Source: Bacteroidetes bacterium SW_11_45_7
GTDB lineage: Bacteria; Bacteroidota; Bacteroidia; Chitinophagales; SW-11-45-7
Assembly (NCBI GenBank): GCA_003022985.1
Contig: PXTV01000072.1
Coordinates: 1 to 7,700, forward strand
Reading direction: 5' to 3'
Length of the DNA stretch: 7,700 nt
Part shown: piece after piece, positions 1-5,891 of the stretch
Layout: each line of letters starts with the position of its first letter
Position numbering within the stretch: the stretch's first letter is position 1
Program-made: the position numbers and the translations under genes
The notes under the pieces: model-generated
What the model saw: only the letters and a program-made list of their open reading frames with translations
What the model was told of the DNA's origin: nothing
Databases searched by the model: none

Positions 1-1491
1 ATAGGGGGTTACCGTTGCGATCCGCAAGATCCATCTGATTATGTATATCCAACGCATCACCCTGATCAGCATGCATTTACGTTTTTGCCTTCCGATCCGG
101 ACAAAATGATTACTGCTAACGATGGCGGCCTCTTTATTACCCAAGATAACATGGCCGACAGTGTCAAATGGCAAAGCTTAAACAATGGCTATGTGACCTC
201 TCAATTTTACACAGTAGCAGTTGAACGATCTTCCACAAGTGATTACCTGGTAGGCGGTATGCAGGATAACGGCACATACTTTACCAACACCACCGATCCC
301 GAAGCATCCTGGCAATCCGTCTTATATGGCGATGGCGGCTATGCTGCTATTCCGCACGGCCGCGACAATTATTACCTCTCCTGGCAGACAGGCAAAACCT
401 ATAAGTGCAACATCACTGATCAGGGGCAAATGCAAGGGATCACCCGCATCGATCCAAAAGGGGGGAGCGATCATTTGTTCATCAACCCGTTTTTACTCAA
501 TCCAGCCGATTCGAACCAAATGTTTTACTCAGCTGGTAATGAGTTGTGGCTGAACGATTCGCTTACCAGCATTCCCGTTACGGGTAATGAAACGGATGCC
601 ATCAACATGGGCTGGGATAAAATCGCTTCGTTCGGCTTTGGCTTGAACAATATCACATCATTTGGCATGTCAAAAGCTGATCCATCCACCATTTATTTTG
701 GTACTAACAATAGCCAACTGTATAAAGTCGATAGCCAACAATCCAATAATTATACACAAACCCGGCTTACACCCCAAAATTTCCCCAATGGCTATGTAAG
801 CTCTATTGCAGCCAACCATGATGAGCCATCCGAATTGTTGCTCACATTTTCCAATTATGAAGTTAAGAGCATTTTCCATTCCACAGATAGCGGCCAAACG
901 TGGACGCACGTAAGCGGGAACCTCGAGGACGACCACGATGGAAGTGGCGATGGGCCGTCCGTTGTTTGGACAGCTATTCTTAACCAACCGGACACAACTG
1001 TCTATTTTGCTGCTACGAGTGTAGGTCTTTTCTCAACCGGTGACTTGGATAGCACAAATACAGTATGGCAGCAAGAAGGAGCTAACACCATTGGCAATGT
1101 TGTTGTCAATATGGTTAAAACGCGCCAAAAAGATGGATTAATTGCCGCTGCAACGCATGGCACTGGTATTTATACATCCAAGTTTGGTAAACAACCCACC
1201 CTTGCAAGGTCTCAACAAAATACTGCCGGCATGTTTACTGTTATGCCAAATCCCGTTAATGATCGAGCTCGTATTCAATTTACAAACCCAAAGAAGCAAA
1301 CCATCTCTTTTACCATTCATGCTATCGATGGCAAAACGTCTCAAATCATTCATAAGCAAGAATATCATGAAGGAGAAAAGACCTTTACCTGGATGCCATC
1401 TGAGCAACTGACAGATGGCATCTATTTATTGGTTGGCCAAACGAGGAAGGAGACCATTTACCAGAAGAAAATTGTACTGACTGATCAGTAA
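1..1491 (+). CDS. Secreted beta-propeller (Asp-box/BNR-like) protein with T9SS type A sorting domain, 5'-partial
   Basis: The frame is open from base 1 to the TAA at 1489-1491, giving 496 visible residues; the N-terminus and signal peptide lie outside the window. The TTG at 85 is an internal leucine codon, not a start, because similar-looking coding sequence (GGYRCDPQDPSDY, HPDQHAFTF) continues upstream of it. The body resembles sortilin/BNR-type propellers: an Asp-box S-T-D-S-G-Q-T-W at visible residues 294-301, a degenerate one around 'NDGGLFITQDN', and the closing strand 'GLIAAATHGTGIYTSKF'. Residues ~411-496 form a Por-secretion-system tail (MPNPVNDRARIQF, then LTDGIYLLVGQ and a final KKIVL), which in Bacteroidota directs export across the outer membrane through the type IX system and is cleaved or anchored at the surface. 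Substrate and enzymatic role cannot be told: no catalytic motif is visible. It converges with the lipoprotein gene, 3 bp between stops. The T9SS call is firm; 'propeller' is inference from motifs. Confidence 0.85.
   Translation: MGGYRCDPQDPSDYVYPTHHPDQHAFTFLPSDPDKMITANDGGLFITQDNMADSVKWQSLNNGYVTSQFYTVAVERSSTSDYLVGGMQDNGTYFTNTTDPEASWQSVLYGDGGYAAIPHGRDNYYLSWQTGKTYKCNITDQGQMQGITRIDPKGGSDHLFINPFLLNPADSNQMFYSAGNELWLNDSLTSIPVTGNETDAINMGWDKIASFGFGLNNITSFGMSKADPSTIYFGTNNSQLYKVDSQQSNNYTQTRLTPQNFPNGYVSSIAANHDEPSELLLTFSNYEVKSIFHSTDSGQTWTHVSGNLEDDHDGSGDGPSVVWTAILNQPDTTVYFAATSVGLFSTGDLDSTNTVWQQEGANTIGNVVVNMVKTRQKDGLIAAATHGTGIYTSKFGKQPTLARSQQNTAGMFTVMPNPVNDRARIQFTNPKKQTISFTIHAIDGKTSQIIHKQEYHEGEKTFTWMPSEQLTDGIYLLVGQTRKETIYQKKIVLTDQ
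1392..1422. repeat. 11-bp perfect inverted repeat (hairpin) inside the T9SS-tail coding region
   Basis: GATGCCATCTG at 1392-1402 and CAGATGGCATC at 1412-1422 are exact reverse complements around a 9-nt loop; a G-T and a T-A pair can extend the stem by two more positions. It lies about 67 nt before the stop of the plus-strand gene and about 73 nt beyond the stop of the converging lipoprotein gene, so it would fold in either transcript. No run of U follows directly on either strand, so a classical terminator is not supported. It may be a chance product of the codons for Met-Pro-Ser and Asp-Gly-Ile, or an mRNA 3'-end structure. Confidence 0.5.
1464..1490 (-). terminator. Weak candidate terminator hairpin after the lipoprotein gene
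   Basis: Read on the minus strand just after the TAA at 1497-1495, the sequence forms TACTGA-TCAG-TCAGTA (1490-1475), a 6-bp stem with a 4-nt loop, followed by CAATTTTCTTC. The T-rich tail and position suit a rho-independent terminator for the minus-strand block. The stem is short and has only two G-C pairs, so this is tentative; it also overlaps the stop codon of the opposing gene. Confidence 0.22.
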
Positions 1492-1494
1492 CCT

Positions 1495-1935
1495 TTACAG
1501 CTCAACTTTGATTTCATTTTCCCAATTCTTGCGTACTTCTATTTTTCCTTTATAATAGATCACTTGTTCAGGTTGCTTATTCCTTGAATAATTACCCGGG
1601 TCCCATCTTCCATTGTTGTTTTGATCTACGATTATTCTGAGCTTATAAGTTTGCGGACGAAGGTGTTTAATGGTTAATCCATTTTGCTGATCACCTTGAA
1701 AACTCACCTCTCGCTGAATATTATCCTCCCCTTTATAAAGTTGAACGATGTAATGATTTGCAGGATGAACATTATCAAATTGGAGCTTGATTTCGCTGTA
1801 ATCTTCTCGTTTTGTTGTTCTGAAATATTTGACAATCGTGTCGGATGATTGGTTATAAATCGATTGGATAGCACCCTTTTCGAGCTTGAGAAAATACCGG
1901 GTTGTCGCTCTGTAGAATCTCGAAAAAGGTGAATC
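1495..1935 (-). pseudogene. C-terminal remainder of the Ig-like lipoprotein, in the -1 frame
   Basis: This frame is open from just after a TAA at 1938-1936 down to the TAA at 1497-1495. From about 1911 it reads RATTRYFLKLEKGAIQSIYNQ, then DTIVKYFRTT, VQLYKGEDN, LRPQTYKLRIIVDQNNNGRWDPGNY and QPEQVIYYKGKIEVRKNWE. The tail (LRPxxYxLRIIxDxNxNGxWDxGNY...QPE...VRxNWE) is what I know as the C-terminus of the Bacteroidota Ig-like-domain lipoprotein family, so it belongs to the gene directly upstream and not to a separate gene. The short ORF that begins at a GTG (1707) and overlaps the upstream stop by 4 nt is only the last 70 codons of this frame; coding-like sequence runs well past that GTG. Without frameshift repair this segment is not translated as part of the protein. 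Confidence 0.75.
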
Positions 1936-3089
1936 TTATCTTTTACCAGGGTGTCAATGGGATAAGAAAATAAAAGCCCGAGGGATTGATACACTTCATG
2001 TGATGGCCAACTTACTTTTTTTCTTTCCCCTCTTTGCTGGTTTTGCTCTTTGAGTGGTAACTTATCAGGTATGGTATTTCTTGGAGAAAATTGTACTCTC
2101 ACTGTATCGCGCACTGTGTCATTGGCAATAGTCACGAATTGGAATGCTGAATCAGGTATGGGATGAAACCAAAATGCTACTGAATCAGACGGAAGTGTTC
2201 CCTCCCTTTTTGTAGTGGTTTGTTTCGCTACTTCCTTTTTTACCAATTGAGAAGAAAAGCGTTCGATCTCATTTGAGTAATGCACAACAAGCTTGCCTTT
2301 TACCGGGGCTTTGTTACTCACTTGTGAAATACGAGGTGGTTCTTTTTGGAATAACCGTAATGGTGTTTTCGGTAACGTGTCCAATTGTACTGGCTCAACA
2401 GTTGCTGATCGAAAAGCCATTTTCTCATTGGGAAGATCATACCTGAGATTCCTGTTATTGTCTTGTAACGCAAAGATGTAAAAAGTGCTTTTAGGCAAGT
2501 GATCAAACCGGTATTGACCATTTTCATCTGTTTTAGTTACATACTGCGGTTTTTTCTTATCGGGCACGCTATCTTTAAGGCTTTTGTAAAGCGCTACCCA
2601 TGTGTTTTCTTCAGGTTTTGCTGTGAACGCATCTTCCACCCTGCCGCCTAATCGAAAAGTGTCAATAACTGGCCCTGTGGAAAACGTTAGGGTTAAGTCC
2701 TTTGCGGCATTCCCCTCTGTAATATCCTGTATTCCATTACCAAAATTTATTGTATAGGTTGTGCTGTGCCGAAGACTGTTGTCGGGCAATTGAATTTGTA
2801 GCGATTTTTGCCGTATGTTATAATCCGGCTTTTCCGGAAGTGGGGGTGAGAAATAAATTTCCTGCGATGGGTTATTCAGCTTAAAGAACTCGTTAAAAGA
2901 AAGGATGATTTCATCGCCTTCAAAATCAGTTTGGCCATTTTTAGGGATCGATTCTTCTATTTTAGGTGGAGCTTTGTCTTTTGGACCACCTGATGGCGTA
3001 ACCACATTAGCACATCCCCACACGAAAGCTACTAAAAAAGCCCAAATGCAGATGATTTGGGCTTTTCCTGAAATCCTGATCCTCACCAT
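1704..3089 (-). CDS. Ig-like (Big_5 type) domain lipoprotein, frameshifted near its C-terminus
   Basis: 461 residues as it reads. The N-terminus is a lipoprotein signal: Arg3, Arg5 and Lys9, a hydrophobic stretch at ~12-24, then V-W-G-Cys26 followed by ANVVTPSGGPKDKAPP, typical of a Bacteroidota lipoprotein family anchored in the envelope. Residues ~38-135 match a bacterial Ig-like domain (PKNGQTDFEGDEIILSFNE, FSPPLPEKP, TTYTINFGNGIQDITEGN, LTFSTG). A second beta-rich, SdrD-B/carboxypeptidase-regulatory-like part follows at ~145-230 (GGRVEDAF, DENGQYRFDHLP, ALQDNNRNLRYD). Around residues 390-394 (FRDSTE) the family sequence moves to the -1 frame, so residues ~394-461 are off-frame filler. The intact protein would have about 530 residues or slightly more. 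It starts at an ATG with no clear Shine-Dalgarno, 97 nt after mnmG. Function unknown; probably a structural or adhesive surface lipoprotein. The family call is from memory of its motifs. Confidence 0.8.
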   Translation of the reverse strand: MVRIRISGKAQIICIWAFLVAFVWGCANVVTPSGGPKDKAPPKIEESIPKNGQTDFEGDEIILSFNEFFKLNNPSQEIYFSPPLPEKPDYNIRQKSLQIQLPDNSLRHSTTYTINFGNGIQDITEGNAAKDLTLTFSTGPVIDTFRLGGRVEDAFTAKPEENTWVALYKSLKDSVPDKKKPQYVTKTDENGQYRFDHLPKSTFYIFALQDNNRNLRYDLPNEKMAFRSATVEPVQLDTLPKTPLRLFQKEPPRISQVSNKAPVKGKLVVHYSNEIERFSSQLVKKEVAKQTTTKREGTLPSDSVAFWFHPIPDSAFQFVTIANDTVRDTVRVQFSPRNTIPDKLPLKEQNQQRGERKKVSWPSHEVYQSLGLLFSYPIDTLVKDKIHLFRDSTERQPGIFSSSKRVLSNRFITNHPTRLSNISEQQNEKITAKSSSNLIMFILQIITSFNFIKGRIIFSER

Positions 3090-3186
3090 TCGATTGTACT
3101 TACAAGGTTCTTTTGAGAATTGTGCTCATCCTTCTTTATTAAAAATGATGCATCGAGGAATGAGACTTGGCACTTAAAGCGCCTCC
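3090..3186 (-). other. 97-bp gap between mnmG and the lipoprotein gene
   Basis: This is the only sizeable intergenic gap in the minus-strand block. I see no Bacteroidota-type -7 box (TAnnTTTG) with a matching -33 TTTG, no good terminator and no RNA gene. A small inverted repeat, TTGTA-AG-TACAA, lies just before the lipoprotein start (3094-3105). The gap may separate the lipoprotein from the mnmG operon or hold an unrecognised promoter. Confidence 0.4.
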
Positions 3187-4986
3187 TTATCTGCCCATGT
3201 GAACCATTAGCACAGAAATATCCGAAGGCGATACGCCACTGATCCTGCTTGCTTGTCCAAGTGTACCGGGCTTTACTTCATTTAACTTCTCGCGCGCTTC
3301 ATAAGATATAGAAGAAAGTCTGGAATAATCGAACGATTCGCTCAACTTGACTTCCTCGAGCCGGTTCATCTTATCGACCATTTCCTGTTCCTTATCGATG
3401 TACCCCTGGTATTTCATTTTCGTTTCTGCTGTATCGATAAATTCCTGCGGGTAAGATGTGCCGTTTTCTGCCAACACCTGATTGATCTCTCCTGGTTCGA
3501 TGCTTTGATTGCGGAAAAAGTTATGGATGTCGTCCTCTGCCCTTTCCTTAGCACGCACTTTATCCATTCGTTGTTTACTTGCAAGGCCAATCTCGTGTGA
3601 GAGCGGGGTTAACCGCAAGTCGGCATTATCTTGCCTGAGAAGGATCCTGTACTCAGCACGTGACGTAAACATACGGTAGGGCTCTTTTGTGCCCTTATTG
3701 ATCAAATCATCGATGAGCACACCGATATAGCCATCTGATCGATTGAGCGTAAAGGGATCACCTCCGTGTGCATTGATATGGGCATTGATGCCAGCAATGA
3801 CGCCCTGACACGCTGCTTCCTCATAGCCGGTAGTTCCATTGATCTGACCGGCAAAAAATAAGTTATTAATGAGCTTGGTTTCCATCGTGTACTTGATCTG
3901 TGTAGGATAGAAGAAGTCGTATTCAATGGCGTAACCGGGCCGGAACATCTTCACGTTTTCGAACCCTTCAACTTCCCTGAGAGCGTTGAATTGCAAATGT
4001 TCAGGCATGGAGCTCGAAAAACCGTTAACGTAAACTTCCACTGTTCGCCAACCTTCCGGCTCAACAAATAACTGGTGCTCATCCTTATCCGCAAAGCGAT
4101 GGATTTTTTCTTCTACCGATGGACAGTAACGCGGGCCAATACCACCAATGCTGCCATTGAACATGGGTGATTGATCAAAACCACTTTGTAAGATTTCGTG
4201 CACTTTGGGATTGGTGTAGCCTATGTGACAAGCTAACTGTTCCCGGGGCACCTCGATATCATCCCTGAATGTAAACTGGCCGGGGTTTTCATCGCCATAT
4301 TGTATTTCGAGCTTACTGTAATCGATGCTCCGTCCATCTAAACGGGGAGGGGTTCCCGTTTTCATCCGGCCGCTTTCAAATCCAAGGTTTTCGAGCTGGC
4401 CGGTAATTCCTTTTGATGCTTTTTCGCCAACCCGGCCCCCACCGAATTGCTTTTGCCCAATGTGGATGATGCCGTTCAGGAAAGTGCCATTGGTGAGCAG
4501 AATGCTTTTCGCACGGATTTCCAATCCCATGCCTGTCTTAACACCTTTTACTTCCCCGTTTTCGATCAAGATCTCATTAACCATTTCTTGCCAGAAATCG
4601 AGATTAGGTGTTTGTTCAAGAACTGTGCGCCATTCCTGGGCAAAAAGCATGCGGTCGTTTTGGGTGCGTGGCCCCCACATGGCTGGTCCCTTGGACCGAT
4701 TAAGCATGCGGAATTGGATGCGCGACCTGTCCGACACAATGCCCGTGTAACCACCGAGGGCATCGATTTCACGTGTTATTTGGCCCTTGGCAATACCTCC
4801 CATGGCAGGATTGCAAGACATCTGTGCTATTGCTTGCAGGTTCATTGTGACCAGGAGCACTTTAGATCCCATGTTGGCAGCGGCTGCAGCGGCCTCGCTA
4901 CCGGCATGCCCTCCACCTACTACTATTAGATCGTATTCCGGGAACATAAAGAGTTGCTTTTTTGGAGAATGTTCCACATGGAACAT
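3187..4986 (-). CDS. mnmG: tRNA uridine-5-carboxymethylaminomethyl(34) synthesis protein MnmG (GidA), with an apparent internal deletion
   Basis: MnmG works with MnmE to install the carboxymethylaminomethyl (or aminomethyl) group on U34 of certain tRNAs, using FAD and a folate one-carbon donor, in the cytoplasm. Seen here: the Rossmann FAD motif [12 protein letters not shown] (22-33), MSCNPAMGG with the active-site cysteine at 58, GPRYCPS with the second catalytic cysteine at 288, GYAIEYDFF (351-359), [15 protein letters not shown] (378-392), [18 protein letters not shown] (442-459), and the C-terminal [17 protein letters not shown] (577-593). It has 599 residues against about 620-630 usual. 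Between NGTS (508-511) and YPQEF (512-516), some 35-40 residues normally present, including the 'LL-RP' segment, are absent without loss of frame. Start choice is uncertain: ATG 4986 (MFHVEH) arises from a parS-like site, while a second ATG at 4947 (MFPEYD) begins at the usual family start. An in-frame stop lies just upstream of 4986. Follows ybeY by 18 nt. Confidence 0.95.
   Translation of the reverse strand: MFHVEHSPKKQLFMFPEYDLIVVGGGHAGSEAAAAAANMGSKVLLVTMNLQAIAQMSCNPAMGGIAKGQITREIDALGGYTGIVSDRSRIQFRMLNRSKGPAMWGPRTQNDRMLFAQEWRTVLEQTPNLDFWQEMVNEILIENGEVKGVKTGMGLEIRAKSILLTNGTFLNGIIHIGQKQFGGGRVGEKASKGITGQLENLGFESGRMKTGTPPRLDGRSIDYSKLEIQYGDENPGQFTFRDDIEVPREQLACHIGYTNPKVHEILQSGFDQSPMFNGSIGGIGPRYCPSVEEKIHRFADKDEHQLFVEPEGWRTVEVYVNGFSSSMPEHLQFNALREVEGFENVKMFRPGYAIEYDFFYPTQIKYTMETKLINNLFFAGQINGTTGYEEAACQGVIAGINAHINAHGGDPFTLNRSDGYIGVLIDDLINKGTKEPYRMFTSRAEYRILLRQDNADLRLTPLSHEIGLASKQRMDKVRAKERAEDDIHNFFRNQSIEPGEINQVLAENGTSYPQEFIDTAETKMKYQGYIDKEQEMVDKMNRLEEVKLSESFDYSRLSSISYEAREKLNEVKPGTLGQASRISGVSPSDISVLMVHMGR
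4970..4985. promoter_or_regulatory. parS: Variant parS-like ParB-binding site at the mnmG start codon
   Basis: TGTTCCACATGGAACA matches the palindromic parS form TGTTCCACGTGGAACA at 15 of 16 positions, the exception being A for G in the central CACGTG. It sits in a longer inverted repeat: AATGTTCCA (4968-4976) and TGGAACATT (4979-4987) around a CA centre. On the minus strand it supplies the ATG and codons for FHVEH of the long MnmG start. It lies 47 bp centre-to-centre from the canonical site in ybeY. Because the centre is important for ParB recognition, this copy may be weaker. Confidence 0.65.
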
Positions 4987-5004
4987 TGCGTTTCCATGCT
5001 GTTA

Positions 5005-5454
5005 TTAAAAAGGCGATGTTCCACGTGAAACATCATGGTTTGACAATTCTTTCAGACAGACGTCTTCTTTTGCCCTCATTTTCTCATTGTCTTCGTTTGT
5101 CTTATCTGTATAACCGGCTAAATGCAAAATGCCATGCACGAAAAGCCGGTGTAGTTCTTCGTTTACAGAAACATTGTAAAGGTCGGCATTTTCATGTGCA
5201 CGTTCGATACTGATAAACAGATCACCCGTTAAAACGGAATTGTTACTGTAATCAAACGTGATGATATCCGTTAACGTATCGTGGTTGAGATAGCTTTGAT
5301 TAAGCTGATGAAGGTGTTCATCGCTGCAAAATACGATGTTGATGTCACCCGCTTGGCAGTTTTCGCTTGTAACAACATGATGTAGAAAATCAACAGTTGC
5401 TGATTCGTTAGCAAGATGGCAGGTTACATCCTCAGAATGAAAGAAAAAAGGCAC
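5005..5454 (-). CDS. ybeY: Endoribonuclease YbeY (rRNA maturation factor)
   Basis: YbeY is a metal-dependent single-strand endoribonuclease needed for 16S rRNA 3'-end processing and 70S ribosome quality control in the cytoplasm. The 149 residues are normal for the family. Visible motifs: FHSEDV at the N-terminus, FCSDEHL (42-48), YLNHDTLTDIITFDYS (55-70), GDLFISIERAHENA (77-90), and the metal site HGILHLAGYTD with His107, His111 and Asp117. In E. coli the third ligand is His; the Asp followed by KT and MRAKED (125-130) is the form I recall in Bacteroidota. The start is GTG at 5454 (minus-strand GTGCCTTTT), chosen because MPFFFHSED aligns with the usual N-terminus and no nearer ATG fits. It begins 7 nt after the stop of the ATP-binding gene, so it is probably co-transcribed. 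Its last residues D-V-S-R-G-T (141-146) are encoded by an exact parS site and lie beyond the conserved domain. Confidence 0.95.
   Translation of the reverse strand: MPFFFHSEDVTCHLANESATVDFLHHVVTSENCQAGDINIVFCSDEHLHQLNQSYLNHDTLTDIITFDYSNNSVLTGDLFISIERAHENADLYNVSVNEELHRLFVHGILHLAGYTDKTNEDNEKMRAKEDVCLKELSNHDVSRGTSPF
5017..5032. promoter_or_regulatory. parS: Canonical parS site (ParB-binding centromere element) within the 3' end of ybeY
   Basis: TGTTCCACGTGAAACA is identical over 16 bases to the parS form first described in Bacillus subtilis; it has an intact CACGTG core and only one asymmetric position, and GA...TC extend the palindrome to 20 bp. ParB/Spo0J loads here and spreads along DNA for chromosome segregation and SMC loading. 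Chromosomal parS sites cluster near the replication origin in most bacteria, and gidA/mnmG is a common neighbour of parAB. parA and parB are not in this window. The site is dual-use DNA, also encoding the YbeY tail. Confidence 0.88.
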
Positions 5455-5461
5455 AGTTGCT

Positions 5462-5872
5462 TTATACCTTAAACTGAAGTTCCACAGTGCTCCCGTTATT
5501 GGAGAAAATCACGTAATCCGAAAGCTGCTTCATTAAGAAAACACCCCTGCCTGTTAGTTTTTCCACGTTTGCCGGATCAGTAGGATCCGGTAAGCTATTG
5601 AAATCGAAGCCAGCTCCTTCATCGGACACGATAAAGGAGACCATGTTGTCATTCAACTTACACGTAATGTCAACGTTTTTGGACTCATCTGATTTATTAC
5701 CGTGCAGGATGGCATTATTGACGGCCTCTGTCAATGAGATCAGAATATTCCCATAGGCTTGTTCATCAATCAAATCCTCTTGGCGGAGCTGATCGATAAA
5801 TGCCTCCACTTCTGATACATTATCAGGTGAAGATTTGATCGTTTTATGGTAATCTTTAGTCGCCTCGCCCAT
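5462..5872 (-). CDS. Small ATP-binding protein of the RsbW/anti-sigma-factor kinase (HATPase_c_2) type
   Basis: 136 residues consisting almost only of a GHKL ATPase fold. The N-box is LTEAVNNAILHGN (47-59, Glu49 and Asn53 in the expected places), the G1 box is DEGAGFD (84-90) and the G2 box is TGRGVFLMKQLSD (107-119). RsbW/SpoIIAB-like proteins of this size bind a sigma factor and phosphorylate an anti-sigma-factor antagonist (STAS) protein on Ser/Thr. No STAS protein or sigma factor is encoded nearby, so the partner is unknown and kinase activity is inferred from the family only. The ATG at 5872 is preceded by GAGG with 7-nt spacing, an unusually clear Shine-Dalgarno-like signal for this window. 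It follows the DUF4175 gene by 19 nt and precedes ybeY by 7 nt, so it is very likely part of that operon. Confidence 0.88.
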   Translation of the reverse strand: MGEATKDYHKTIKSSPDNVSEVEAFIDQLRQEDLIDEQAYGNILISLTEAVNNAILHGNKSDESKNVDITCKLNDNMVSFIVSDEGAGFDFNSLPDPTDPANVEKLTGRGVFLMKQLSDYVIFSNNGSTVELQFKV

Positions 5873-5891
5873 GATTATGCCTCAAATATAG

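Noticed and set aside
1495..1707. A separate 70-aa gene starting at GTG and overlapping the upstream stop by 4 nt (GTGA), suggesting translational coupling
   Set aside because: Coding-like sequence continues in the same frame well upstream of the GTG to about 1911, and it matches the C-terminus of the lipoprotein family, so it is a frameshifted fragment of that gene.
1915..1930. Programmed -1 ribosomal frameshifting at the run of five T in the lipoprotein gene
   Set aside because: In-frame CAC CTT TTT does not fit the X-XXY-YYZ slippery pattern, no strong stimulatory stem is evident, and the joined product would still appear to lack family residues. A deletion is the simpler reading.
4325..4929. 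Two long plus-strand ORFs opposite mnmG
   Set aside because: They lie wholly antisense to well-matched MnmG catalytic sequence and show no recognisable domain or start signal.
4929..4998. Short ORF (METQCSMWN...) overlapping the mnmG start in another frame, as a possible leader peptide
   Set aside because: It arises in the parS-bearing junction, has no ribosome-binding signal or attenuator structure, and nothing supports its translation.
5883..5890. TATATTTG on the minus strand, fitting the Bacteroidota -7 promoter box TAnnTTTG, just upstream of the ATP-binding gene
   Set aside because: There is no clear TTTG at the -33 position, and the implied start of transcription would fall only a few bases before the ATG. 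In such AT-rich sequence an 8-mer of this kind is weak evidence.
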